The notes: generated by a model not told the origin, from the letters alone. Positions 34,836-44,878 are shown, counted from the first letter of the stretch. The stretch: DNA of 64,000 nt from Phytoamicus setariae (GCF_016722925.1 NZ_JAEQNC010000003.1:248001-312000), one strand, 5' to 3'. Translations and numbers: made by a program.

Positions 34836-35516
34836 ATGACTGAATTCGGTGACAGCGCCGATTCAACCAGTGTCGCGAAACCGGAATGTCAGCCTTTCGG
34901 CAGACCCGCCGCGGGAGAAGATCCCATCAAGCGGGAACAAATTCTGGACGGCGCCCAATGCATCTTCATGCGGATGGGTTTCGATGCAGCAAGTATGAAC
35001 GACATCACCCGCGAGGCCGGCGTCTCGAAGGGCACGCTTTACGTTTATTTCAAGAACAAGGAAGATCTCTTCGCAGCGATCATCACCCGACAGAAACTGG
35101 CAATCTATGCGTTGCTCGAGGACCTGCTGGCGAAGAAACTGTCCCTCGAGGAGACGCTATACCAGTTCGGCGTGATCCTCGCCACGCATCTGCTTTCCGA
35201 AAAAGCCATCCGCGGTCAACGCATCGTGATCGGCGTCATCGACCGGATGCCGGAGCTTGCCAACACCTTTTTTGCGCACGGCCCCAACAGCGGCCCCAAC
35301 ATGTTCGCCAATTATCTGCATAAGCAGGTCGAACTCGGCAAGCTCAAGCCGATGGACGATGCGGTTCTGATTTCGCGGCAGTTCGGCGACCTCTGCCTGG
35401 CAGGTCTTTTCCGACCCCGACTATTTGGGGAGATGAAGGAGCCACCGCCAGCGGAACGGATCGAGAAGAATGTCGAGACTGCGGTTCGGCTCTTCATGAA
35501 CGCCTATGGACGATGA
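34836..35516 (+). CDS. TetR-family repressor of efflux operon
   Basis: A 226-residue TetR protein with an HTH at about residues 45-80 (NDITREAGVSKGTLYVYFKNKEDLF) after a 30-residue leader rich in Ser, Pro and Gly, and an all-helical ligand domain. Divergent from the EmrAB-type pair and adjacent to two GAACC-N4-GGTTC palindromes, so it is probably the drug-sensing repressor of both directions. Confidence 0.87.
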   Translation: MTEFGDSADSTSVAKPECQPFGRPAAGEDPIKREQILDGAQCIFMRMGFDAASMNDITREAGVSKGTLYVYFKNKEDLFAAIITRQKLAIYALLEDLLAKKLSLEETLYQFGVILATHLLSEKAIRGQRIVIGVIDRMPELANTFFAHGPNSGPNMFANYLHKQVELGKLKPMDDAVLISRQFGDLCLAGLFRPRLFGEMKEPPPAERIEKNVETAVRLFMNAYGR

Positions 35517-35721
35517 GACCGGCAGGCCAACTCGACAGCTTTTCCTTGACGCGCCAGCCTGAATATGGCCTAAGGCAGCCCTGACGGAATTGGCTCCAGA
35601 CAGCGCGGTTTCCAGCCGCTTAGGACCGATCTCCCGGTAAAGCACACGCATTCCTTACCCCGATTGCCGCTGACAAAACGTCTGGCCCGGCAATCGCTGC
35701 ATCATCCTTGGGTCTCAAAAA

Positions 35722-37176
35722 ATGACTTCTTCCGGCGTTCGCGTCCGTATCGCACCTTCCCCCACCGGCGAGCCGCATGTCGGCACAGCTTATATCGCAC
35801 TGTTCAACTATCTGTTCGCCAAGAAGATGGGCGGCGAGTTCATTCTTCGCATCGAGGATACCGATGCGACGCGCTCGACCGCCGAATTCGAACAGAAAGT
35901 GCTCGATGCGCTGAAATGGACCGGGTTGAAATGGACCGAAGGCCCCGATGTCGGCGGCCCCTACGGCCCTTATCGCCAGTCCGAACGCAAGGACATCTAC
36001 GCGCCCTACGTCGAAAAGATCGTTGCGGCCGGCCACGGTTTCCGCTGCTTCTGCACGCCCGAGCGGCTGACAGAAATGCGCGAGGCGCAGCGCGCCGCCG
36101 GCAAGCCGCCGAAATACGACGGCCATTGCCTTAACCTCACCGCCGAGGAAGTGACGTCCCGCATGGCTTCGGGCGAGCCCTCCGTCGTGCGGATGAAGAT
36201 CCCGACCGAAGGCGCCTGCAAGTTCGTCGATGGCGTCTATGGCGATGTGGAAATTCCGTGGGATGCCGTCGACATGCAGGTTCTGCTCAAGGCGGACGGC
36301 ATGCCGACCTACCACATGGCCAATGTTGTCGACGACCACCTGATGAAGATCACCCACGTCGCACGTGGCGAAGAGTGGCTGGCTTCGGTGCCCAAGCACA
36401 TCCTGATCTATCAGTATCTCGGGCTCGAGCCACCGGTGTTCATGCATCTCAGCCTGATGCGCAATGCCGACAAGTCAAAACTCTCCAAGCGCAAGAACCC
36501 GACGTCGATCTCCTATTATTCGGCACTCGGCTACCTGCCGGAAGCGCTGATGAATTTCCTCGGCCTGTTCTTCATCCAGATTGCCGAGGGCGAAGAACTG
36601 CTCGACATGGACGAGCTGACCGCCAAGTTCGACCCGGAAAACCTCTCCAAGGCTGGTGCGATCTTCGACGTACAGAAGCTCGACTGGCTGAACGGCCGCT
36701 GGCTGCGCGAAAAGCTGACGCAGGAACAGTTCCTCGCCCGCATATTCGACTGGGCATCGGAAAACTCCCGCCTGACCGAAGGCCTGAAGCTTGCGCAGTC
36801 GCGCATCTCCAAGCTGGGCGAATTGCCGCAATTAGCAGGGTTCATGCTGGCCTCCGATGTCGGCTTGACGCCTGCTTCGTTTGCCGGGCTCAAGACCCAG
36901 CCGGCCGAAACCCTCGAGATCCTGCAAACCGTTTCGGCCGATCTCGAAAAGATGATCGAGTGGAACGTCGAGTCGATCGAAGCGGAACTGCGCGCTATTT
37001 CCGACCGGATGGGCAAGAAGTTGCGCGTGGTCACCCCGCCGCTCTTCGTCGCCGTCTCCGGCAGCCAGCGTTCGCTGCCGCTGTTTGATTCGATGGCGCT
37101 GCTCGGTCGCTCCGTGGTGCGCCAGCGCCTCAAGGTCGCGGCGTCAGTGGTTGCATCGATGGTCGGCTCCGCCTGA
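35722..37176 (+). CDS. gltX: Glutamyl-tRNA synthetase
   Basis: A 484-residue class I GluRS. The HIGH-type motif is RIAPSPTGEPHVGTAYIALF near the N-terminus and the KMSKS-type motif is DKSKLSKRKNP; the anticodon-binding helical region follows. It charges tRNA-Glu. In relatives with two gltX genes this could be either copy. It is 16 bases ahead of lysS and they form an operon. Confidence 0.94.
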   Translation: MTSSGVRVRIAPSPTGEPHVGTAYIALFNYLFAKKMGGEFILRIEDTDATRSTAEFEQKVLDALKWTGLKWTEGPDVGGPYGPYRQSERKDIYAPYVEKIVAAGHGFRCFCTPERLTEMREAQRAAGKPPKYDGHCLNLTAEEVTSRMASGEPSVVRMKIPTEGACKFVDGVYGDVEIPWDAVDMQVLLKADGMPTYHMANVVDDHLMKITHVARGEEWLASVPKHILIYQYLGLEPPVFMHLSLMRNADKSKLSKRKNPTSISYYSALGYLPEALMNFLGLFFIQIAEGEELLDMDELTAKFDPENLSKAGAIFDVQKLDWLNGRWLREKLTQEQFLARIFDWASENSRLTEGLKLAQSRISKLGELPQLAGFMLASDVGLTPASFAGLKTQPAETLEILQTVSADLEKMIEWNVESIEAELRAISDRMGKKLRVVTPPLFVAVSGSQRSLPLFDSMALLGRSVVRQRLKVAASVVASMVGSA

Positions 37177-37192
37177 TAGCGAAAGAATAGAT

Positions 37193-38689
37193 ATGTCTGA
37201 ACAGAAGAACGAAACCGCCCTTTCCTCCGATGCTGCCGAAGTGCGTGCACAAAAGCTGAAGCTACTGCGCGAAAAGATCGGCGACGTCTATCCGGCGCAT
37301 TTCCACCGTACCATCACCAACGCCGAGCTTTCCGCGAAATATGAGGACCTGGCGCCCGACACCGAGACGCAGGATATCGTCACCGTTGCCGGCCGTGTCT
37401 ATTCCTCGCGCAACTCCGGCATGTTCATGGACCTGCACGACGCTTCGGGCAAGATCCAGATCTTCAGCCACAAGGACATCACCCCGGAAGCCTCGCGTGA
37501 GCTGCTTTCGCTGATCGACCTTGGCGACATCATCGGCGTGACCGGCGCGGTTCGCCGCACCAAGCGCGGCGAGCTGTCGATCAATGCGCGTGAAATCACC
37601 ATGCTCACCAAGACGCTGCTGCCGATGCCGGAAAAATATCACGGCCTGGCCGATATCGAACTGCGCTACCGCAAGCGCCATCTCGACATCCTGACCAACG
37701 AAGAATCCAAGCTGCGCTTCCAGCAGCGCAGCAAGATCCTGTCCGGTATCCGCCGGTTCATGGAAAACGACGGCTTCATGGAAGTCGAAACGCCGATGCT
37801 GCATTCGGTCTATGGCGGGGCGACTGCCGAACCGTTCAAGACCCATCACAACACGCTGAAGCTCGACATGTATCTGCGGATCGCGCCGGAGCTCTATCTC
37901 AAGCGCACGCTGGTCTCGGGACTGACCGACAAGGTGTTCGAGATCAACCGCAACTTCCGCAATGAGGGCGTGTCGACGCGGCACAATCCCGAATTCACGA
38001 TGATGGAATGCTATTGGGCCTATGCCGACTACGAGGACATCATGGACCTCGTCGAGCGGCTTTTTGCCGAGCTGGCCATGTCGATCCACGGCACCACCGA
38101 GTTTGCCTTCGGAGACAAGCAGATTTCTTTTGCGGGTCCGTTCAAGCGCGTACCGATGCCCGATGCCGTCAAGGACGCGACCGGCATTGATTTTCTCGCG
38201 ATCAAGACCGACGAGGAAGCCCGCGCCGCCGCCAAGGCTGCCGGTTTCGAAGTCGAGAAGGACGCGACCTGGGGCGAATGCCTCGCCTTCATCTTTGAGG
38301 AAAAGGTCGAGAGCACGCTGATCCAGCCATCGCACGTCACGCATTTCCCCAAGGACATCTCGCCCTTCGCCAAGGAAGTGCCGGGCGAGCCGCGGCTCGT
38401 CGAACGCTTCGAAACCTATTGCAACGCCTGGGAAATCGGCAATGCGTTTTCCGAACTCAACGATCCGGAAGAACAGCGCGCCCGCATGATTGACCAACTT
38501 CAGCAGGCTCACGCCCGTGGCGAGAAGGAAAAGCAGCTCGACGACGAGTTCCTGGATGCCATCGATCAGGGCATGCCGCCCGCCGGCGGCCTTGGCATTG
38601 GCGTCGATCGACTGATCATGCTGCTCACCAATGCGCCGTCGATTCGCGATGTCATCCTGTTTCCGGCGCGCCGCCACAAGAACGACTGA
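37193..38689 (+). CDS. lysS: Lysyl-tRNA synthetase, class II
   Basis: A 498-residue class II LysRS starting MSEQKNETALS: N-terminal OB fold (TVAGRVYSSRNSGMFMDLHD), motif 2 FRNEGVSTRHNPEFTMMECY and motif 3 GLGIGVDRLIML. The long in-frame upstream extension is overlap with gltX, so ATG 37193 is used. Terminated by the hairpin at 38714. Confidence 0.95.
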   Translation: MSEQKNETALSSDAAEVRAQKLKLLREKIGDVYPAHFHRTITNAELSAKYEDLAPDTETQDIVTVAGRVYSSRNSGMFMDLHDASGKIQIFSHKDITPEASRELLSLIDLGDIIGVTGAVRRTKRGELSINAREITMLTKTLLPMPEKYHGLADIELRYRKRHLDILTNEESKLRFQQRSKILSGIRRFMENDGFMEVETPMLHSVYGGATAEPFKTHHNTLKLDMYLRIAPELYLKRTLVSGLTDKVFEINRNFRNEGVSTRHNPEFTMMECYWAYADYEDIMDLVERLFAELAMSIHGTTEFAFGDKQISFAGPFKRVPMPDAVKDATGIDFLAIKTDEEARAAAKAAGFEVEKDATWGECLAFIFEEKVESTLIQPSHVTHFPKDISPFAKEVPGEPRLVERFETYCNAWEIGNAFSELNDPEEQRARMIDQLQQAHARGEKEKQLDDEFLDAIDQGMPPAGGLGIGVDRLIMLLTNAPSIRDVILFPARRHKND

Positions 38690-38713
38690 CCTGGCGACAC
38701 GGTCATCCGATGC

Positions 38714-38739
38714 AAAACGGGGCCTTTCGGCCCCGTTTT
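38714..38739. terminator. Bidirectional terminator after lysS
   Basis: AAAACGGGGCC, loop TTTC, GGCCCCGTTTT is a near-perfect hairpin with A- and T-runs on both sides, suited to stop both the rightward lysS and the leftward transpeptidase transcripts. Confidence 0.9.
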
Positions 38740-38743
38740 CATA

Positions 38744-39499
38744 TCAGTAGGCTGGCCCTTCCAGCGTCACCCCATCGTCCATGGGCGTACTCGCCATCAT
38801 GCCACCTGCCGAGAGGTCCGTTACCACGACCGGCGTCTTGCCCCGCACACGTTCGTAAAGATCGACGATGTCCTGGTTCATCAGGCGAACACAGCCCGAG
38901 GAAACGGACTTGCCGATCGTCCACCATTCCGGCGAACCGTGGATGCGATAAAGCGTGTCCTCGTTGTTCTGGAAAATGTAGAGCGCGCGGGCGCCGAGCG
39001 GGTTCTTGATCCCCGCATCCATACCACCATTGGCGATACTATACCGCTGCAATGCCGGCTGGCGGGCAACCATCTCGTCAGGCGGCGTCCAGCGCGGCCA
39101 TTTCCGCTTGTACTGGATAACGCCCCTGCCCGCCCATTCGAAGCCAGCGCGACCGAGCCCGACGCCGTAACGCATCGCCTTGCCGTTCGGGTAGGTGTAA
39201 TAGAGAAAGTGATTGCCGGTATCGACAACCAGCGTACCCGGTGCCTGGCCGGTTGGATCATCGACCATCTGACGATAGAATTGCGGCTTGATCTTCTGAT
39301 ACGGGATGGCTGGCAGAGGAAACTGCTCGTCGAGCTTCTCGCCATACATCATTGCATAATCTGCAGCAGGTTCGGGCAGCATCTCCTCCGCCTGCGGGCT
39401 GACCACGGCCGGCTTGGACGCGGTGGTCGCACATCCGGTCAGGGCAGACAGGGCCGCGAGGCCAGTTGTCTGCAGAAATAATCTGCGCTTGAGGTCCAC
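38744..39499 (-). CDS. L,D-transpeptidase (YkuD), lipoprotein
   Basis: A 251-residue YkuD-domain L,D-transpeptidase that forms 3-3 crosslinks or attaches proteins to peptidoglycan. The catalytic motif is HGSPEWW with SVSSGCVRLMN (Cys in SGC). I use the GTG at 39499, giving MDLKRRLFLQTTGLAALSAL then LTGC, a signal with a twin Arg and a lipobox, so a Tat-exported lipoprotein is likely. AAAGG sits ahead of this GTG; an upstream GTG at 39625 would add 42 residues with no signal features. Confidence 0.84.
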   Translation of the reverse strand: MDLKRRLFLQTTGLAALSALTGCATTASKPAVVSPQAEEMLPEPAADYAMMYGEKLDEQFPLPAIPYQKIKPQFYRQMVDDPTGQAPGTLVVDTGNHFLYYTYPNGKAMRYGVGLGRAGFEWAGRGVIQYKRKWPRWTPPDEMVARQPALQRYSIANGGMDAGIKNPLGARALYIFQNNEDTLYRIHGSPEWWTIGKSVSSGCVRLMNQDIVDLYERVRGKTPVVVTDLSAGGMMASTPMDDGVTLEGPAY

Positions 39500-39688
39500 T
39501 TCATTACCTTTCAACTCAATAATACGAATCTGGTGAAGGTAATCGCGCCTCTGCTTCCGGCTGTCGAATAACGAATGTGTGAGCCTGACATATTGCCTGC
39601 ATGTGTGGCTCAGCGGCAACCTCACGCAGGGCAGATATGCATTTAAGTAACCTCTTATATTCAGGGCGTTTCGTCAATCCCTGCCGGG

Positions 39689-40573
39689 CTAATGGGCGGC
39701 AGGCTTGGCGATATCGGACACTTCCTGCGCGGCTGCGGCACTCGCATCGCCGCTCGTGGCAGCCTCGCCTACGGCTTCTGGCTTTGGCGCTGTACCGAGG
39801 CCGACAAAGCCCAGAACGCTATCCAGGAAGGATGGCTGCTCTGCAGTTTTTTCGCCATGGTCGGCGGTTTTGGCAACATCGACAGGCGCTTCCTGGCCTT
39901 CCGGCGAAGCTGCTGCGGAATGCTCGCCGGCGACGCTGACAATCTGATCGCCCCCCTTCAGCGTGCCCTGCCCATTGGCAAAATCCGGGCGCTCGGGTTC
40001 GATGCAGCCTTCCTTGTCTGGACTATCCTTCATCGCGGTCATCAGATCCTTGATGTCCCCGAGCGCGAGATCTACCCTTTCGCCATAGAAACGACCATCC
40101 GTGGTCGGCAGTCCATCGTAGTAGCGCGCCGTAAGGGGCGTCGACATCTCGGGAAGATATTTCGGCTGCAGGGCGATGATGACCTCTGCGCCGATGGTCC
40201 GTCCGCGCATGTCGGCACGCTTCTGTGGGCCATGAGCATCGAGAACATTGACCTGGATGAGATCAACCGGATTGGATTTGGCCAGCACGCCGGCCACACG
40301 CAGTGCGGTGCGGATACGGGTCGCGCCGTCGGCGTTGTCCATCTTGACATACTTACGCAACCACAGCCGCTTGGAGGGTGTCTTCAGCACAACGGTCTGG
40401 ATCGTGGTGCACTCGGCACCCGTCGCCTTGGCTTTTCGCGGGCCGATAAGGGCGTCGCCGCCGACATAAAGGGCTGCCGCACCACTGCCGCCCAGCAGCG
40501 CCAGCATGCCCAAGGATGCAATGAGGACTTTTCTTGAAAATCTAATCTTGGGAACACCGAACTTCACACGCAA
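39689..40573 (-). CDS. Hypothetical membrane-anchored protein
   Basis: A 294-residue protein with one N-terminal membrane segment (KVLIASLGMLALLGGSGAAAL) after a basic start, then a periplasmic domain of about 165 residues with two cysteines (GAECTTIQ, KEGCIEP) and a C-terminal tail of about 70 residues rich in Ala, Glu and Pro. The periplasmic part mentions no motif I recognise. It has no co-directional close neighbour and no clear operon partner. Confidence 0.7.
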   Translation of the reverse strand: MRVKFGVPKIRFSRKVLIASLGMLALLGGSGAAALYVGGDALIGPRKAKATGAECTTIQTVVLKTPSKRLWLRKYVKMDNADGATRIRTALRVAGVLAKSNPVDLIQVNVLDAHGPQKRADMRGRTIGAEVIIALQPKYLPEMSTPLTARYYDGLPTTDGRFYGERVDLALGDIKDLMTAMKDSPDKEGCIEPERPDFANGQGTLKGGDQIVSVAGEHSAAASPEGQEAPVDVAKTADHGEKTAEQPSFLDSVLGFVGLGTAPKPEAVGEAATSGDASAAAAQEVSDIAKPAAH

Positions 40574-40676
40574 TACTCCGCCGCCCGCAAGGGCATTCCT
40601 TGAATGGATCAGGCGGACTATAATCGGCTCGGCGTTTCGGAAGATTTAACGATGCCATATGGCTTAATGGTGCGCC

Positions 40677-40868
40677 TCACCCGCAGACGCGGATCTTCTG
40701 GACGACGAGCTTGCCGTCAGCGCCGACAACGGTCACCTTGCGCATGACGCAATTTTCGCCCTCCTTCTTTACGTACCAACCGCGCTTTTTCCATGCGGCA
40801 TCGCTATCTCCGATACCCATCGACAGCGCTGCGGAGACAAGAAGCATGATTACGCCAATTCTTTTCAT
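40677..40868 (-). CDS. Small exported protein with C-terminal cysteine pair (2)
   Basis: A 63-residue protein with a signal peptide (MKRIGVIMLLVSAALSMGIG, cleavage near SDA-A), leaving a basic mature peptide of about 38 residues with two cysteines. It ends G-K-L-V-V-Q-K-I-R-V-C-G, echoing the end of the exported protein at 19279-19506 (R-K-V-R-V-C-A). Probably a periplasmic disulfide-bonded peptide. Function unknown to me; a short protein easily missed by automated calling. Confidence 0.7.
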   Translation of the reverse strand: MKRIGVIMLLVSAALSMGIGDSDAAWKKRGWYVKKEGENCVMRKVTVVGADGKLVVQKIRVCG

Positions 40869-41034
40869 GTTTTCCCCGTCGTTTGTTTAGGCGACTGTTC
40901 TGGTCTTTTTCTAGGGTTTCCTGACACAAACGGCTGTTCCCGGGGGCACAAGCGCGATTTCCCTTGCGATTTGACCCCACCTCGGCCAGAAAAGCTGCCG
41001 AAACTGACCCGCATCGAAATCTGAGGAAAATTCC

Positions 41035-42576
41035 ATGGGTGGCATGATCGAAAGCCTTAAATCCGAAACTCTCGCACTCCTGAAGACACTTGGCGTGCCG
41101 GAAAGCGCGGTAACCGGCGGAACCCTGGCCGCCCGCTCGGCCATCACAGGAGAAGTTCTCACCCAGCTCCGGTCCGATGATCGGGCCGCTGCCGATGGCG
41201 CCGTAAAGAAGGCGCAGGCCGCCTTCCTCGAATGGCGCGGCGTGCCCGCGCCCAAGCGCGGCGAACTGATCCGCCTGCTCGGCGAGGAACTGCGCGCCAA
41301 CAAGGATGCGCTCGGCCGCCTCGTCTCGATCGAAGTCGGCAAGATCGTCTCGGAAGGCCTCGGCGAAGTGCAGGAGATGATCGACATCTGCGATTTCGCC
41401 GTCGGCCTGTCCCGCCAGCTGACCGGCCTGACCATCGCCACCGAGCGTACCGACCACCGGATGATGGAAACCTGGCATCCGCTGGGTGTGACCCTGATCA
41501 TTTCCGCCTTCAACTTCCCGGTTGCCGTCTGGTCGTGGAATGCCGCACTGGCGCTGGTTGCCGGCAATTCGATCATCTGGAAGCCGTCTGAAAAGTCCTC
41601 GCTGACCGCGCTCGCCACCCAGGCGCTGTTTGAAAAGGCGCTTGGCCGCTACCGTGCTGCCGGCGGCATCGCCCCTGAAAACCTCTCACAGCTGCTGATC
41701 GGCGAGCGCGATCTCGGCGAAGCCCTGGTCGACAATCCGGCCGTGGCGCTAGTCTCTGCCACCGGTTCGACTGCCATGGGCCGCCAGGTCGGTCCACGCG
41801 TCGCTGCCCGCTTCGGCCGCTCGATCCTCGAACTCGGCGGCAACAATGCCGCCATCGTCGGCCCGTCCGCCGATCTGGACCTGACGCTGCGTGGCGTGGC
41901 GTTCTCGGCCATGGGCACAGCTGGCCAGCGCTGCACGTCGCTGCGTCGCCTGTTCGTGCATGAGAGCGTCTATGACGCGCTGGTGCCGCGTCTCATCAAG
42001 GCCTACGGCTCGGTAAAGGTCGGCAATCCGCTGGAAACCGGCACGCTGGTCGGGCCGCTGATCGACAAGGGTGCATACGACCGGATGCAGTCGGCGCTCA
42101 CGGCTGCCAAGGCCGAAGGCGGCAAGGTGCATGGCGGCGACAAGGTCGAGATCGCATCGGCTGGCGACAGCACCTACGTGCGCCCGGCGATCGTCGAAAT
42201 GCCAAAACAATCCGGACCGATGGTGGACGAAACCTTCGCACCGATCCTCTATGTGACGAAGTATTCGGATTTCGATGCGGTGCTGGCGCTGCATAACGAC
42301 GTGCCGCAGGGCTTGTCGTCGTCGATCTTCACCAACGACATGCGCGAAGCCGAAACCTTCATCTCCGCACGCGGCTCGGATTGTGGCATCGCCAACGTCA
42401 ATATCGGCCCGTCGGGCGCTGAAATCGGCGGCGCTTTCGGTGGTGAAAAGGAAACCGGCGGCGGCCGCGAATCCGGCTCGGACGCCTGGAAGGGCTATAT
42501 GCGCCGCGCCACCAACACGCTGAACTACGGCCGCACGCTGCCGCTGGCGCAGGGCGTCAAGTTCGACGTGGAGTGA
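41035..42576 (+). CDS. amaB: ALDH7: aminoadipate semialdehyde / piperideine-6-carboxylate dehydrogenase
   Basis: A 513-residue aldehyde dehydrogenase of the ALDH7 (antiquitin) family: it aligns along its length with human ALDH7A1, including HPLGVTLIISAFNFPVAV, the catalytic Glu in ELGGNN and Cys in TAGQRCTSLRRLF, and SGAEIGGAFGGEKETGGGRE. In bacteria these oxidise alpha-aminoadipate semialdehyde in lysine catabolism (AmaB/Pcd). No lysine-catabolic neighbour is present. GAGGAAAA precedes ATG 41035. Confidence 0.87.
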   Translation: MGGMIESLKSETLALLKTLGVPESAVTGGTLAARSAITGEVLTQLRSDDRAAADGAVKKAQAAFLEWRGVPAPKRGELIRLLGEELRANKDALGRLVSIEVGKIVSEGLGEVQEMIDICDFAVGLSRQLTGLTIATERTDHRMMETWHPLGVTLIISAFNFPVAVWSWNAALALVAGNSIIWKPSEKSSLTALATQALFEKALGRYRAAGGIAPENLSQLLIGERDLGEALVDNPAVALVSATGSTAMGRQVGPRVAARFGRSILELGGNNAAIVGPSADLDLTLRGVAFSAMGTAGQRCTSLRRLFVHESVYDALVPRLIKAYGSVKVGNPLETGTLVGPLIDKGAYDRMQSALTAAKAEGGKVHGGDKVEIASAGDSTYVRPAIVEMPKQSGPMVDETFAPILYVTKYSDFDAVLALHNDVPQGLSSSIFTNDMREAETFISARGSDCGIANVNIGPSGAEIGGAFGGEKETGGGRESGSDAWKGYMRRATNTLNYGRTLPLAQGVKFDVE

Positions 42577-42605
42577 TCTTCTCGCTTCACAGCAAGGAAC
42601 AACAA

Positions 42606-42635
42606 AAGGGCCATGTCCTGCCGGACATGGCCCTT
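42606..42635. terminator. Terminator between ALDH7 and dioxygenase genes
   Basis: AAGGGCCATGTCC and GGACATGGCCCTT form a 13-base perfect stem with a four-base loop between convergent genes. Confidence 0.8.
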
Positions 42636-42658
42636 CTGGCATATTAAAAGTCGTTGTC

Positions 42659-43468
42659 TCAGGACAGGATGAAAGAACGCATCGAAATCGAGCCCATGTC
42701 GAAGGACTCGTTGAAGAAGCTGACCTTCTCATCCTCAGCCATCACGGCGAGCGGATAGAGGATAGGCAGAAAATGCTCGATGGTCGGATGTGACAGCGCA
42801 GCAACGCGGCCAAGCTTGCCAATGTCCAGCACCTTGCCGGTATCGCGGGTGGCGATCGCATCGGCCATATACTGGTCAAATTCCACAGCCCAATCGAATT
42901 TCTGGCCATTCATGCTGAGCGCACGCAGATTGTGCACGACATTGCCGGAGCCGATGATCAGCACGCCCTTTTCACGCAGCGCCTTCAATTCCTCTGCGAG
43001 CCGGAAATGCTCGTCCAGGTCCTTCGATAGGTCGAGCGATAATTGGTAGACCGGAATATCCGCCTTGGGGAACATCTGGATCAGCACCGACCAGGCGCCA
43101 TGGTCGAGACCCCAGCGTTCGTCTGAATGGGCGTGGCTTTCCTCCAGCAGGTCGATCGTCGCCTGAGCAAAATCCGGCGCACCCGGCGCATTGTATTGTT
43201 GGGCGAAAAGCTCCGGCGGAAAGCCACCGAAATCGTGGATGGTCTTGGGGTTCGTGCCGATATGCACCAGCGTTGCACCGCGTGTCATCCAATGCGCCGA
43301 AACCACGAGGATCGCCTTCGGCACTGGCAAGCCCTCGCCGATGTGACGCCACTCGCGACTATACTCATTGTCGAGAATGGCGTTCATCGGACTGCCATGG
43401 CCGACGAACAGCGCCGGCATGCGCGGTGTGGACTGAAGATTTGCAAATGCGTTGCTGAGCGAAGCCAT
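42659..43468 (-). CDS. LigB-type extradiol dioxygenase (DODA/YgiD-like)
   Basis: A 269-residue class III extradiol dioxygenase, length typical of YgiD-type DOPA dioxygenase. Metal ligands visible in ALFVGHGSPMNA, VVSAHWMTRG and GLDHGAWS. It would open catechol rings such as DOPA. Start at ATG 43468 after GGAGGT. Convergent with ALDH7 gene, no obvious pathway partner. Confidence 0.85.
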   Translation of the reverse strand: MASLSNAFANLQSTPRMPALFVGHGSPMNAILDNEYSREWRHIGEGLPVPKAILVVSAHWMTRGATLVHIGTNPKTIHDFGGFPPELFAQQYNAPGAPDFAQATIDLLEESHAHSDERWGLDHGAWSVLIQMFPKADIPVYQLSLDLSKDLDEHFRLAEELKALREKGVLIIGSGNVVHNLRALSMNGQKFDWAVEFDQYMADAIATRDTGKVLDIGKLGRVAALSHPTIEHFLPILYPLAVMAEDEKVSFFNESFDMGSISMRSFILS

Positions 43469-43624
43469 GATTACCTCCGACGGCCCGAATGTCCGTCTAC
43501 TTGGAGACAGATATAGCGTACGCCAGTTGTTCACGATAGAAGTGCTTCAGTCGACATATCGTTCCTGAATTGCAAACAATCCAGCGCCGCCAGCGATACC
43601 GTGACTGGCGGCATATGGTTGTTG

Positions 43625-44878
43625 TCAGATCCACGAGTGCAATGGTGGCTCTATGCCGTTGAGGTAATATTGCCCCACTGCGTGGTATTTCCAACGAACC
43701 GGATCGTGCAGCGTATGGGTGCGCGCATCACGCCAGAACCGGTCGAAATTGTGCTCGCCGAGCGTCGAGCGCGTTCCCGCGAGCTCGAACAATTTTGATC
43801 CGGCAAGCAGCGCGATATCGGTCGTCAGCACCTTGGCTTCTGCGACCGCGATCTTCGCCAATCCGATGGATTGCGTATTGGTTTCGGCAATCGTTGCATC
43901 GAGCTGACGTCCGGCCCTCTCGAGCAACGCTTCCGCAGCATGCAGGCGGATGACGATGTCACCGACATTGGCAATCGTAAAGGGATCGTCGGACGCACGA
44001 TCCTGGCCGCTATCGATCCACGGACGGGCGTGATTCTTCACCAGTTCAATGGTCGCTTCCAGCGCTCCGCGCGCAATGCCGGCATCGATGGCAGCATGGA
44101 TAAGCTGGCTTTGCGGGCCGACCGCGCTCTGGTTCTCGTAGACGATATGGGCCGGCAGCAGCCTCGACGGGTCAATCCGCACCCGGTCGAGCTTGACCGT
44201 GCCGCTCGCGGTGGTCCGCTGGCCGAAAGCCGACCAGTCGTTGATCACGGTCAACCCGCCCGCATCGCGATCGGCAACCGCAACCACGACATGGCCGTCC
44301 TCATCCAGCGCCACGATCGGCACGAGATGGGCAAACAGGGCGCCCGTTGAATAGAACTTCTCGCCTGTCACCAGAAAGCCATCGCCATCCCTGATGATGC
44401 GTGTCTCGAACACCTCGACATTCTTGCCTTTGAATTCCGAAAAGGCATTGCCGAGCCGGTAGCCCGCCAGCACTTTGCCGAACAGATCCCGCCTCTGTGC
44501 CTCGCTGCCGGTCAGTCGGATGACGTCGATGATCTCGAAACTGTTCTGCGAAATCTGGGTCAGCGACGGATCGCCGGATGCGAGCGTCGCAAACACCTTT
44601 GCCAGCGTCACCTGGGAGACACCGGCACCGCCATACGCCTTTGGTATGGTGATGCCCCAGAGCCCGCTCTGAGAGAAGATGTCGACCTCACCGAAAGGCA
44701 GAAGCCGCGCGCGATCGCGTTCCCGCGCGCCGGCGGCAAAGATTGGCTTCAACCGCTCGGCGACCGAGAGTGCTTCCGCATCATCGGCGATCACATGTGC
44801 TGGTCTCGATGGCTTCTGCGGGCTCCATCCCGGTTCTCCGGCGAGAGGAATTGGCTGCGTTGCCGCTCTGACTGTCAT
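43625..44878 (-). CDS. SfnB/DszC-like flavin monooxygenase (1)
   Basis: A 417-residue acyl-CoA-dehydrogenase-fold flavoprotein of the SfnB/DszC group: LWGITIPKAYGGAGVSQVTLA, GEKFYSTGALFAHL, LGEHNFDRFWRDARTHTLHDP. These are reduced-FMN-dependent oxygenases linked to sulfone and organosulfur use under sulfate starvation. It is last in the leftward operon with MetNIQ and a DszA-like enzyme. No flavin reductase gene was found in the window. Confidence 0.85.
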   Translation of the reverse strand: MTVRAATQPIPLAGEPGWSPQKPSRPAHVIADDAEALSVAERLKPIFAAGARERDRARLLPFGEVDIFSQSGLWGITIPKAYGGAGVSQVTLAKVFATLASGDPSLTQISQNSFEIIDVIRLTGSEAQRRDLFGKVLAGYRLGNAFSEFKGKNVEVFETRIIRDGDGFLVTGEKFYSTGALFAHLVPIVALDEDGHVVVAVADRDAGGLTVINDWSAFGQRTTASGTVKLDRVRIDPSRLLPAHIVYENQSAVGPQSQLIHAAIDAGIARGALEATIELVKNHARPWIDSGQDRASDDPFTIANVGDIVIRLHAAEALLERAGRQLDATIAETNTQSIGLAKIAVAEAKVLTTDIALLAGSKLFELAGTRSTLGEHNFDRFWRDARTHTLHDPVRWKYHAVGQYYLNGIEPPLHSWI

